64,000 nt of DNA from Clostridia bacterium (GTDB lineage: Bacteria; Bacillota; Clostridia; Acetivibrionales; DSM-2933), in the NCBI GenBank assembly GCA_026418275.1, contig JAOABQ010000017.1, positions 21,787 to 85,786 of the forward strand. Direction: 5' to 3'. Both the position numbers and the translations under genes were made by a program. A model generated the notes under the pieces. It saw nothing but the letters and a program-made list of their open reading frames with translations, did no database searches and was not told the DNA's origin. Below are positions 19,729 through 27,008 of the stretch, in pieces (the stretch's first letter is position 1; each line of letters starts with the position of its first letter).

Positions 19729-21468
19729 GTGAAAGAAAGCAGATTGAGATTAAAAAAAATAAGTATGGTTGTACTGTCTATGCTGGCGGTTATGTCTTTA
19801 GCTATTTTTACATTGATTTTAAACTCGAATGCGGCAGGAGAGCCTGCTGTACCATCTCAAAGCGGACAAAGTGAAACCCCTGCACCGACCCCGGTGATTA
19901 CAGTGAGGTCAACCATACCGCCTTTCGATGTGTACATATCGGGATATATAAAACCTGACTTGGCGGCACCCAATTCTGAGAGTCTAAAAGGGTTTCTGGT
20001 TAATGCAAGAGGGATCACTGCACTTACAAATGAAAACGGGTTCTTCACAATGCATACTAAATTGTTTATGTATGACTCGCTTCGTTTGGTTATTAGCAAA
20101 CCGGGCTATTTGGAAAGAGTTATAGAAGATCTTCCGAGGAAAGAAAACGTTGTGGTGGGTCCGGCTGCCAATCCCATCGTGATGTGGGGAGGGGATATTC
20201 CGGATAGCGCAGGCAGCCAGGATAAGGCTATCAATATGGGGGATATTGTGACTTTATTGGAGGGTTTTAATGCCTCAGAGGGAGACGGAAGGTATAACCC
20301 AGCTTATGACTTGGATAAAGACCATGCTGTTAATATGACGGATATTGTCATTATCATAAGCCATTTTAATACTACAAACAATCAGTATCCGATGCCTGAA
20401 ATAGTTTCATGGAATTCATCCCCAACGCCTTCGGCTACTGTTTCACCAACACCAACACCTACATCTACGCCCACCAGTGCAATTCCCAAACGGGTGATGG
20501 TAGGGTATTGGCATAACTTCAATAACGGTACCGGTGTTATCAAGCTAAGGGACGTATCTCCGAAATGGGATGTGATCAACTTGTCTTTTGGAGAGCCTAC
20601 AAGCCTTACTTCGGGTATCATTGTTTTCAAGCCGGTTTATGGTACCGATGAAGAATTTAAGTCCGATGTTGCATACCTTCAAAGTAAAGGGAAAAAGGTG
20701 CTCCTTTCTATCGGCGGGGAAAAAGGGACTGTTCAACTGCCGGACGATACGGCAAAACAAAATTTTATAAATTCTGTTTCGGATATTATTGAAAGATATG
20801 GTTTGGATGGTTTGGATATTGACTTTGAAGGACATTCTCTGTATTTTAACTCAGGGGATACGGATTTGAAAAACCCTAAAACACCGGTTATTGTTAATTT
20901 GATTTCCGCACTCAGAACCATTACAGACCGTTTTGGCAGCAAGTGTATGCTTACCATGGCGCCGGAGACCTTTTATGTCCAACTCGGATATACTACTTAC
21001 GGCGGAAACGGGGGGACTTACCTGCCGGTACTTCACGCACTAAGGGACCGACTAAACTGGCTGCAGGTGCAGTACTATAATTCAGGTCCTATTATCGGTC
21101 TTGATAATGAGTATCATAATATGGGAAGTGCGGATTTTCTGGTAGCTATGACGGATATGACCATCAATGGATTTCCTTTAAACAAGGATCCGAATAATTT
21201 CTTCCCGGGACTAAGACCGGATCAGGTAGTCATTGGAATTCCAGCCTGTGTCAATGCAGGAAACGGGTACGTACAACCGGCTGAAGTGCAAAAAGCGTTG
21301 GACTATCTTATTAAGGGGGTTTCATTCGGTGGAAGCTATAAACTGAAAAACCCGGCAGGTTATCCAAACCTAAGGGGATTAATGACCTGGTCCATAAATT
21401 GGGACGCATTCACAAACTTTGGTTTTTCCAACAGTCATCGGCCTTATTTGGACGCCTTGGACAAATAG
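19729..21468 (+). CDS. Secreted GH18 chitinase-like enzyme with internal dockerin-like domain
   Basis: A 579-residue protein started at GTG 19729, 8-9 bases after GGGAGG. Order: signal peptide or membrane anchor (basic start, hydrophobic to about residue 40); a short PT-rich linker; a carboxypeptidase-regulatory/beta-sandwich-like module (about 60-140); a dockerin-like repeat pair (about 155-220), the second loop DLDKDHAVNMTD fitting the calcium consensus and the first degenerate; a PTPT linker (about 225-245); and a GH18 barrel (about 255-579) with DGLDIDFE and catalytic Glu367. GH18 enzymes cleave beta-1,4-GlcNAc polymers by substrate assistance. Dockerins usually sit at the C-terminus, so the internal position is unusual. 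A terminator follows at 21481. Confidence 0.9.
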   Translation: MKESRLRLKKISMVVLSMLAVMSLAIFTLILNSNAAGEPAVPSQSGQSETPAPTPVITVRSTIPPFDVYISGYIKPDLAAPNSESLKGFLVNARGITALTNENGFFTMHTKLFMYDSLRLVISKPGYLERVIEDLPRKENVVVGPAANPIVMWGGDIPDSAGSQDKAINMGDIVTLLEGFNASEGDGRYNPAYDLDKDHAVNMTDIVIIISHFNTTNNQYPMPEIVSWNSSPTPSATVSPTPTPTSTPTSAIPKRVMVGYWHNFNNGTGVIKLRDVSPKWDVINLSFGEPTSLTSGIIVFKPVYGTDEEFKSDVAYLQSKGKKVLLSIGGEKGTVQLPDDTAKQNFINSVSDIIERYGLDGLDIDFEGHSLYFNSGDTDLKNPKTPVIVNLISALRTITDRFGSKCMLTMAPETFYVQLGYTTYGGNGGTYLPVLHALRDRLNWLQVQYYNSGPIIGLDNEYHNMGSADFLVAMTDMTINGFPLNKDPNNFFPGLRPDQVVIGIPACVNAGNGYVQPAEVQKALDYLIKGVSFGGSYKLKNPAGYPNLRGLMTWSINWDAFTNFGFSNSHRPYLDALDK

Positions 21469-21480
21469 AAGCATAGGAAG

Positions 21481-21518
21481 ATATGGCTGCTCATAAATGG
21501 GTGGCCGTATTTTTTTTA
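21481..21518 (+). terminator. Terminator of the GH18 gene
   Basis: ATATGGC (21481-21487) pairs with GCCGTAT (21504-21510, one G-U), followed by eight T residues, 12 bases after the stop codon. Confidence 0.75.
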
Positions 21519-21805
21519 CTTAATTTTTAAGAAATGGATAAAAATTGGCTAAAAGGTAAAGACAACTCTAAAAAGTAGGAGTATAATAGAGTTAAGTAAT
21601 ACTTATCCCCTATAGAATACTTGCGTTATCGGATATTTCATCCGGCAGGGGAAGGAAACAAGTGCTCAAATGAACCATATGCAGATTTAAGTTTTAAAAC
21701 TAATACTTAATAACAGGTATTTGGCTACTGGAAATCACTTATTTTATCTTTGGTTATCTCTAAGATGGATGGTTATTTCTATAGTCTGGAAAGAGGGTAG
21801 GCTTT
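21519..21805. other. Long leader or intergenic region before the lone receiver gene
   Basis: No ORF was seen. A -10-like TATAAT occurs near 21583. Downstream, a nested pairing is visible: CCCCT with AGGGG (about 21607-21655) enclosing CGGAT/ATCCG with a small loop. This suggests a structured leader, but it matches no riboswitch consensus I know. Confidence 0.35.
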
Positions 21806-22192
21806 GTGCGTATTTTAATTGCTGAGGATGATTTGGTAAGCAGAGAGTTTCTATCAAGGCTTCTTGATAAATATGGAGACTGTGACGTTGCGGTGAATGG
21901 TATTGAAGCAGTAGATGCCTTTATAATGGCTTTGGATGAACAAAAGCCTTACGACCTCATTTTAATCGATATTATGATGCCGCTATATGACGGGGTTAAA
22001 GTTTTAAAGGCCATCCGCAATATTGAAAAACAGCGTAAAATAGATAAAGCCGATCGTATTAAGGCCGCAATTACCAGTGCATTATATGACGAAAGTCAAG
22101 TGTTAGAACTTAGATCATATGGGATTGATGCTTATTTTACCAAACCCATTGATCTGAGTGAATTTAGAGCTTTTATAGAGGGAGTGGAATAG
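21806..22192 (+). CDS. Stand-alone CheY-like receiver protein
   Basis: A 128-residue single-domain response regulator: acidic pocket AEDD, phospho-acceptor Asp in LILIDIMMPLYDG, switch residues 'AAITSALYD' and the lysine in FTKPI. There is no output domain. The start codon is GTG behind AGAGGGTAGG. No histidine kinase is adjacent, so it must be fed by a distant kinase or act in a phosphorelay or chemotaxis-like role (inference). A decayed receiver remnant lies 170 bp downstream, suggesting that a second receiver gene once stood beside it. Confidence 0.88.
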   Translation: MRILIAEDDLVSREFLSRLLDKYGDCDVAVNGIEAVDAFIMALDEQKPYDLILIDIMMPLYDGVKVLKAIRNIEKQRKIDKADRIKAAITSALYDESQVLELRSYGIDAYFTKPIDLSEFRAFIEGVE

Positions 22193-22365
22193 GCAAATTA
22201 ACGGTTAAAAAGTTGCAAGAGGTCATTTTGATGAATACCACATTTATACTGATCTTACAAAAAAATGATGAATCAAACTATTGGTAATTTTAATAAAAAA
22301 TGATATAATGCCAATGAAATCCTTATTATATAATTAAATAAATTAATTTGCAGCCAGGTGATTCA

Positions 22366-22641
22366 ATGTACGAGCCCTTTCATGTTTTGCTGGCCGAAGA
22401 TTCTCAAGATGACAAAGAACTTATTTTTCTAGTGCTTTTTAAAACGACAAATTTCTTGTTTTTCAAAGTGTTAAAAACGCACTTCCTCTGTTTGTGCCTC
22501 GCATACCCTAGAAAAGAATTACGTTACGAGGCACTAGAACTACGCAAATCCGGATTTGAGCCATTTCTTGAGAGAGTTGATTCTGTTTATCCTATGAAAA
22601 ATTCTCTTAAACAAAGGTATTCATATAGACTCTTTTGTTGA
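22366..22641 (+). pseudogene. Decayed response-regulator gene (N-terminal remnant)
   Basis: The frame opens with ATG after CAGGTGATTCA and the first ~20 residues (FHVLLAEDSQDDKELI) are a perfect receiver start. Protein similarity to a receiver then ends abruptly at about 22425. From there a segment bounded by TTCTAGTGC (22427-22435) and its complement GCACTAGAA (22531-22539), with an inner GTGCCTCG/CGAGGCAC stem, continues the frame with unrelated residues until a stop at 22641. The simplest reading is a receiver gene broken by a small palindromic insertion or rearrangement; a short functional peptide is less likely. Confidence 0.5.
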
Positions 22642-23025
22642 TAGTATAATTATGGTTTTGAAGTTTATAGTTGACAAAAAATGAAATTCGTATTAAAATG
22701 GAAGAGTTAGTTAGTGACTGCTAACAATTCACGATTGAATATCCTAGGTTAATATGATAATAAACGCTTGAAAGTCTGTGTTCGTTCTTTAATAGGCTTT
22801 AACTATGCCTGTTGTTTAGATTTGCCATGTATTCTGTAGCAAATATTAAGTTTTTACAGACTGATTGTCTTCAACATCTATTGTTCACTCCAATGAAACC
22901 TTATATATACATATCTATACAAATAGCCAAATAGTTTATTCGGAATATTTTACTCATAATATACTGGGATGCATTCTGCTGGTTGGCAAGTCCTAGATAT
23001 CATCAATTTTCCGAGGTGATTAAAA
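22642..23025. other. Long 5' region of the Spo0E-like gene
   Basis: No ORF was recognised in these 384 bases. They hold the promoter at 22671-22699, which leaves an untranslated leader of about 320 nt before the Spo0E-like start codon. I see no known riboswitch motif in the leader. Confidence 0.4.
22671..22699 (+). promoter_or_regulatory. Sigma-A-type promoter upstream of the Spo0E-like gene
   Basis: TTGACA at 22671-22676, a 17-bp spacer and TAAAAT at 22694-22699: close to consensus for the vegetative sigma factor. Confidence 0.7.
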
Positions 23026-23226
23026 ATGAATAGGCTAGAGTGTCTTAGGCATCAACTCTATACGGCGATAGATGAGAATAACACAAAGAGAATGTTATAT
23101 ATCAGCAGGCTACTCGACCGTGAGATTCTAAGAGTTATGGAAGATGAGTGCGGTACGCAATGTGAAGAAAAACCGTTCTATATTTGGTATTGTAAAAGCA
23201 GACTTAAAGATAAAGCGATAGTTTAG
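23026..23226 (+). CDS. Spo0E-family aspartyl-phosphate phosphatase
   Basis: A 66-residue protein with the Spo0E-like helical hairpin: an N-terminal helix 'LRHQLYTAIDEN' and the signature 'YISRLLDREIL' (about residues 25-35), where the SxxLD core is the catalytic/recognition motif. Family members dephosphorylate Spo0A~P and delay sporulation. The tail with two cysteines (CGTQCEE) is not part of the core. The start is ATG with GAGGTGATT upstream. A consensus promoter lies about 330 bp upstream. Together with the AbrB-like gene next door this is a transition-state regulatory cluster. Confidence 0.8.
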   Translation: MNRLECLRHQLYTAIDENNTKRMLYISRLLDREILRVMEDECGTQCEEKPFYIWYCKSRLKDKAIV

Positions 23227-23325
23227 TGTATTTATCAGGCAGATTTTGTGAATAATCCCTTTTAGATTATCGATCTTCCTTAAATGAGTATCATGAAAAA
23301 GGATAATAAAGAAAGGAGTGCTTTT

Positions 23326-23568
23326 ATGAAATCAACGGGTATTGTTAGAAAAGTGGACGAGCTTGGCAGGGTTGTTCTTCCCATTGAACTTAGAAGAACG
23401 ATGGATATTGAGGAGAAAGATGCATTGGAGATTTTTGTAGATGGAGCAACCATTATACTTAAAAAGTATGAACCTTCGTGTATTTTTTGCGGAGAAGCCG
23501 GTAGAGTATCCAATTATAAAGGTAAGAATATTTGCGAGAATTGTATAGTGGACTTGAAGCAAAAATAA
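23326..23568 (+). CDS. AbrB/SpoVT-family transition-state regulator with zinc-ribbon-like tail
   Basis: An 80-residue protein starting at the ATG 8 bases after AAAGGAG; an in-frame upstream ATG at 23284 lacks an RBS. Residues 1-47 are the swapped-hairpin AbrB DNA-binding domain (STGIVRKVDELGRVVLPIEL). The C-terminal part carries two CxxC pairs (CIFCG and ICENC) about 20 residues apart, as in AbrB-like proteins with a zinc-ribbon-like tail. It probably acts as a dimer or tetramer regulating stationary-phase genes. A terminator follows at 23617. Confidence 0.9.
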   Translation: MKSTGIVRKVDELGRVVLPIELRRTMDIEEKDALEIFVDGATIILKKYEPSCIFCGEAGRVSNYKGKNICENCIVDLKQK

Positions 23569-23616
23569 AACGGGTATCTTGTGAAGCGGTTACACATTAG
23601 GTATTCCACGCAATAT

Positions 23617-23654
23617 AAAAAACACTTCTACCAGACCCCAAAGGAGTGTTTTTT
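23617..23654 (+). terminator. Terminator of the AbrB-like gene
   Basis: AAAAAACACTTCT pairs with AGGAGTGTTTTTT around a loop of about 12 nt, ending in a T-run. Confidence 0.8.
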
Positions 23655-23720
23655 GTATTGCAAATATAGAACTAATATACATTTTTATTAAAAGGGGTAG
23701 GTGTTTCTCTCAAAGGTACG

Positions 23721-23822
23721 TATAGATAACGAACTGTAAAAGTAAAATATCGATTTCTGACACCTAAGTAAACCAGGTGTTTCATCTCTCGAATTTTACT
23801 ATGTTTCACTTCGTTATCTATA
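23721..23822. repeat. MITE-like palindromic repeat, copy 1
   Basis: A 102-bp element with perfect 13-bp terminal inverted repeats (TATAGATAACGAA and its complement) and an internal near-palindrome: AGTAAAAT/ATTTTACT and ACACCT/AGGTGT arms. It is about 90% identical to the element at 43178-43280. It has no coding capacity and lies between genes. The TATA ends would suit a TA-targeting transposase. Confidence 0.75.
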
Positions 23823-23861
23823 ATACAGCGATTTGCGTTATACAATATTACTAAATTTAAA

Positions 23862-23890
23862 TTGAAAATAATTCCTAACTAATTTATAAT
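23862..23890 (+). promoter_or_regulatory. Promoter for the His-rich protein/kinase pair
   Basis: TTGAAA at 23862-23867, a 17-bp spacer and TATAAT at 23885-23890. It lies just right of the MITE copy and about 70 bp before the first gene. Confidence 0.65.
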
Positions 23891-23958
23891 AGTGTAAACA
23901 AATGTATTAAAAAAAATGCGCTTATTTTTTAAGATTATTATCGCATTTTTAAAATTAG

Positions 23959-24225
23959 ATGAATATACATGATAATGATCAGGAGATATATAGGAGGGTT
24001 TTTAAGGGGATTTTTTCGTTGTTTTCGAGGTCTTCCAGTAAAGGGCATTACCGCAAACATGATCATGGAAGCGGTTATTACAAAAGAAGTCATAAGTCTC
24101 ATTCCGGCATTATAAGTGCAATTGTACACTCTGTGTTTTCAAAACATCATTCCCACTCTCATTCCCATTCCCATCAACACTATCATCCGCATAGACGCCA
24201 TCGTTCACATAGTTCATGGTCCTAA
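23959..24225 (+). CDS. Histidine/serine-rich small protein coupled to a kinase
   Basis: An 88-residue frame whose C-terminal half is a run of His-Ser dipeptides (HSHSHSHSHQH) plus Arg; it contains about 20 histidines. The N-terminus is mixed polar with a short amphipathic region (VFKGIFSLFSR, then GIISAIVHSVFSK). ATG 23959 has a poor RBS; an in-frame TTG at 24019 follows AAGGGGA by 8 bases and could be the true start, giving 68 residues. The end overlaps the kinase start by 10 bp, so the pair is translationally coupled. I recognise no family. The His-rich tail may bind zinc, nickel or copper, and the serines could be kinase substrates (inference). Confidence 0.6.
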   Translation: MNIHDNDQEIYRRVFKGIFSLFSRSSSKGHYRKHDHGSGYYKRSHKSHSGIISAIVHSVFSKHHSHSHSHSHQHYHPHRRHRSHSSWS

Positions 24226-24938
24226 ACTTGTTTAAGAGAGATAAAATATTTTCACCGGATCAGAAAATAGATGAATATGTTATAACAAGACTGTTGGGTG
24301 AGGGCCGGTATGGGATATGCTATTTGGTTTCCAACGGCGATAAACAGTTTATATTTAAACAACTGAAAAGGGAAATGTTAAAAAAAACGAAGGCCAAAGC
24401 CGCTTATGAGTGGGATATATTAAGCAGAATTCAACATGAACGAATTCCGAAGTTTGTAAAAAAAGTTGAGAATGACAAGTTTTATGGATATGTTTTGGAG
24501 TTCATAGAAGGCAGGACCTTTGAAGAAATTATATTTGAGAAGAATTATGTTTTTGGTAAAAAAGAGATTTTGAGTGTATTGAGACAGCTTATTGACATCA
24601 TAAAATACCTTCATTCTGTCGGGGTTGTGCATCGGGATATTCGTGTTCCCAATGCCATCTATCATGAAGGAAAAGTTTTTTTGGTCGACTTTGGATTGGC
24701 AAGATGGATGAATCATGAAAGATACAGGCAGGATGTTGACTTTTCATATTTGGGGGATTTCTTGATTCATCTTTATTATACATCCTATGAAACCAAAGGT
24801 GAAAAGGAAAAGCCGTGGTATGAGGAGCTAAACCTAACAAGGCATGAAATGACCTTTTTAAAAAGATTAATGGGAATCGAAGCACGTTATGAAAAGATTA
24901 AGGAAGTAGAAGATGATTTTAATTTATTACAAGAATAG
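24216..24938 (+). CDS. Small Ser/Thr-type protein kinase
   Basis: A 240-residue eukaryote-like kinase consisting of the catalytic domain only: glycine loop GEGRYGICY, the ATP-binding lysine in FIFKQLKRE, catalytic loop HRDIRVPN (Asp and Asn kept; the usual LKP is replaced by IRV) and DFG in VDFGLARW. There is no transmembrane segment, PASTA or other sensor. It starts at an ATG inside the preceding His-rich gene and lacks its own good RBS. The expected activity is ATP-dependent phosphorylation of a protein or small-molecule hydroxyl; the adjacent Ser-rich protein is an obvious candidate partner (inference). A terminator follows. Confidence 0.85.
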   Translation: MVLNLFKRDKIFSPDQKIDEYVITRLLGEGRYGICYLVSNGDKQFIFKQLKREMLKKTKAKAAYEWDILSRIQHERIPKFVKKVENDKFYGYVLEFIEGRTFEEIIFEKNYVFGKKEILSVLRQLIDIIKYLHSVGVVHRDIRVPNAIYHEGKVFLVDFGLARWMNHERYRQDVDFSYLGDFLIHLYYTSYETKGEKEKPWYEELNLTRHEMTFLKRLMGIEARYEKIKEVEDDFNLLQE

Positions 24939-24961
24939 CTTGGCCATTGTATAGTGAAAAG

Positions 24962-25003
24962 GAAGGGAATTTAAAGCGGTTTTTAATGCTTCCCTTCTTT
25001 TTT
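24962..25003 (+). terminator. Terminator of the His-rich/kinase operon
   Basis: GAAGGGAA (24962-24969) pairs with TTCCCTTC (24990-24997), followed by six T. Confidence 0.8.
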
Positions 25004-25044
25004 GTGCTATATAGAAGAATAAGTATCATCTAACTTGAATACAA

Positions 25045-25073
25045 TTGTAAATTTTTCTATGGTACGATACAAT
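25045..25073 (+). promoter_or_regulatory. Promoter of the orphan barrel-like protein gene
   Basis: TTGTAA at 25045-25050, a 17-bp spacer and TACAAT at 25068-25073. The rest of the 24939-25240 gap holds the kinase terminator and about 165 bp of untranslated leader without recognisable structure. Confidence 0.5.
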
Positions 25074-25240
25074 GATTTTTGGGTTTAAATTTTGAATTTT
25101 GGGAAATGAATATAACCAGTTTAAACTTAAAAAAGCAATTTGTTTTTACAATATGAAATGATTTAACTTAGATGCCAAAGTCGAGATCAGTTGTTTGACT
25201 GTCTGCTTAATGAAGTTGAGAAATCGGATGGAGATAAAAT

Positions 25241-26245
25241 ATGAAGATTCGGATCTGGTGTGAATTTGTTCCTCCAAATGATTTATGCAAGGATGAAATT
25301 GTTGGTATTTTGAAGAAATATAATGTGTTTCTAAATTATAAAGTAGAATATGGGAAACTTAACAAAGATTTTTTTTCCATGCTCAAATTTTATAATGATA
25401 AAAATGTTCCGGTTTCTTTGTGGTTGACCCTGGCAGATGAAGATGGATACTGGATCAATGAAAGAAATGCCGACAAGTTTGACAAATATGTACAGGATGT
25501 AATCCATAGTATTGATGAAAGAGATTTAAAGGTTGAAGGTGTTTGCATTGATTTGGAGCCGTCCTTAAGAGATGTTAAAAATATATGGGGAGCAAAAAAT
25601 ATTTTTTCACTTTCCATGGTTTATATAAAAATGTTGCTGAACAACATCAGTAAAAAAAGGTTTAGAGCGGCTTCGGAGATCCTTCGCAGGACTGCGGAAT
25701 TTTTAAAAGCAAAGGGTCTGGAAAGTTACGCTACAAGTTTATGTTATTGCTATTATGATTTAAAGTTTAAATCGGATTTCATGCAAAATGTACTTGAAGT
25801 TCCTTTCTTTGAGGTGCCTTGGGAAAAGTACAATATGATGTACTACTCAACCTTGATTCGGCATGAGCTTAGAAGGGAAAAAATTAATATAGATTATTTG
25901 ATTTATTATCAAATGATGCACCTGAAAGAAAAGTTAGGTGACCGTCTTGCTGTATCCATCGGACTTTCCAATGTAGGCAAATTAGGGAATGAGCCTTATT
26001 ATGACAACCTGAATGATTTAAGTAAGGATGTAGGTCTTTTGAAAGAATGCGGTGTCGGTGACATTTCGCTCTTCAGTTTGGATGGATTGATGGATGTCCA
26101 AAGCCTGGAAGCTTTCCTGTCAACGATTGCTGCTTCCAAGCCACATAAACCCCAGTGTTGTGACGGTGTTTTAAAGAGAGAAAAGCGCACAAAAAGACTA
26201 TTTACTTTGGGAAAGGTATATTACAAGTTTTTTGGACGGTTTTAA
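25241..26245 (+). CDS. Uncharacterised protein, possibly TIM-barrel (GH18-like) fold
   Basis: A 334-residue soluble protein, with no signal peptide and no membrane segment. The alternation of hydrophobic strands and helices, and strand-end motifs such as 'VPVSLWLTLAD', 'VEGVCIDLEPS', 'MMYYSTLI' and 'GDISLFSLDGL', resemble a TIM barrel; the acidic 'IDLEP' sits where GH18 enzymes carry DxxDxDxE, but the full motif is absent. The C-terminus is very basic (KREKRTKRLF). The start is ATG after ATGGAGATAAA. It has its own promoter (25045). Function unknown; a degenerate glycosidase-like or sugar-binding barrel is the best guess. Confidence 0.7.
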   Translation: MKIRIWCEFVPPNDLCKDEIVGILKKYNVFLNYKVEYGKLNKDFFSMLKFYNDKNVPVSLWLTLADEDGYWINERNADKFDKYVQDVIHSIDERDLKVEGVCIDLEPSLRDVKNIWGAKNIFSLSMVYIKMLLNNISKKRFRAASEILRRTAEFLKAKGLESYATSLCYCYYDLKFKSDFMQNVLEVPFFEVPWEKYNMMYYSTLIRHELRREKINIDYLIYYQMMHLKEKLGDRLAVSIGLSNVGKLGNEPYYDNLNDLSKDVGLLKECGVGDISLFSLDGLMDVQSLEAFLSTIAASKPHKPQCCDGVLKREKRTKRLFTLGKVYYKFFGRF

Positions 26246-26281
26246 GAATCTCAAAAATTGTTTTCTGAGTTGATAAATGAT

Positions 26282-26500
26282 TCATTTGTGGAAGTACTGT
26301 AACGAATGCTTAATTATAATTTCTATAAATCTTTCGATACTTTTCTTTTCGTCAATTCTATATGAGATGCCTATAGAAGGCGCAATAAACCTAAACGCCC
26401 CTCTTTCGGCACATCGTAAAAGCATTTTCCGAGTATTCTGCCAAAGGGTTGATGCGAATCTTATTTCTTGTGATTGTAATATTCGATAAAACCAAAGCAT
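26282..26500 (-). CDS. Possible small basic protein, unknown function
   Basis: A 72-codon minus-strand frame fills an otherwise empty 295-bp gap. ATG at 26500 is preceded by GGAGAG at 8 bases. The composition is protein-like: charged, with few hydrophobic runs (IRFASTLWQNTRKMLL, RIDEKKSIERFIEIII). It would be transcribed away from the NfeD gene, with only 40 bp between start codons. I recognise no family. It is a tentative call: the plus-strand frame in the same place (26277-26489) is hydrophobic and lacks an RBS. Confidence 0.33.
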   Translation of the reverse strand: MLWFYRILQSQEIRFASTLWQNTRKMLLRCAERGAFRFIAPSIGISYRIDEKKSIERFIEIIIKHSLQYFHK

Positions 26501-26540
26501 ATAATGTACTCTCCGACAAAACTCTAAAAGGAGGTACGGT

Positions 26541-26990
26541 ATGTGGATCTTCTGGCTGATTGCTGCCATTGTATTCCTGGCAATTGAATTTATATCCGTT
26601 ACTTTTTGGACGATTTTCTTTTCCTTTGCAGCCATTATAACCATGGTAACAACTCTATTTGTAAAGGATCCCCTGATACAAATTGTTATATTTGCGGCAA
26701 TATCTGCTGTAGCCATACCTTTTGGGAGACCGATACTTCAAAAGTGTTTTAAAATAAACCGGGAAATCAAGCCTTCTGCGGTTGACGCTATGACAGGAAA
26801 ACAGGCAGTGGTGGTTAAAGACATATCTTCCCAGGAATTCGGTTTGGTTAAAGTGGATGGAGAAAGCTGGACTGCAAAGAGCAGTTCGGGTGAAACTATG
26901 ATTGAGGGGCAAACAGTAGTTGTAAAGGGAGTTGAGGGTGTAAAATTAATTGTCTCTCCACTGGAGGGACAAATTGAATTAAGTACATAA
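26541..26990 (+). CDS. NfeD-family membrane protein
   Basis: A 149-residue protein: two or three hydrophobic segments in residues 1-70 (WIFWLIAAIVFLAIEFIS, then two more), followed by a soluble OB-fold NfeD domain (about 80-149) with 'MTGKQAVVVKDI', 'VKVDGESWTAKS' and 'VVVKGVEGVKLIV'. NfeD proteins partner SPFH/stomatin-like proteins in membrane microdomains; the SPFH gene follows 18 bp downstream. The start is ATG with AAAGGAGG upstream. This is the short NfeD form without the ClpP-like protease part. Confidence 0.9.
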   Translation: MWIFWLIAAIVFLAIEFISVTFWTIFFSFAAIITMVTTLFVKDPLIQIVIFAAISAVAIPFGRPILQKCFKINREIKPSAVDAMTGKQAVVVKDISSQEFGLVKVDGESWTAKSSSGETMIEGQTVVVKGVEGVKLIVSPLEGQIELST

Positions 26991-27008
26991 TGTAAAGGGG
27001 GATTATGC

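Noticed and set aside
26277..26489. Plus-strand 70-codon frame after the orphan barrel gene
   Set aside because: No RBS and a skewed hydrophobic composition; the opposite strand has a better candidate at 26282-26500.
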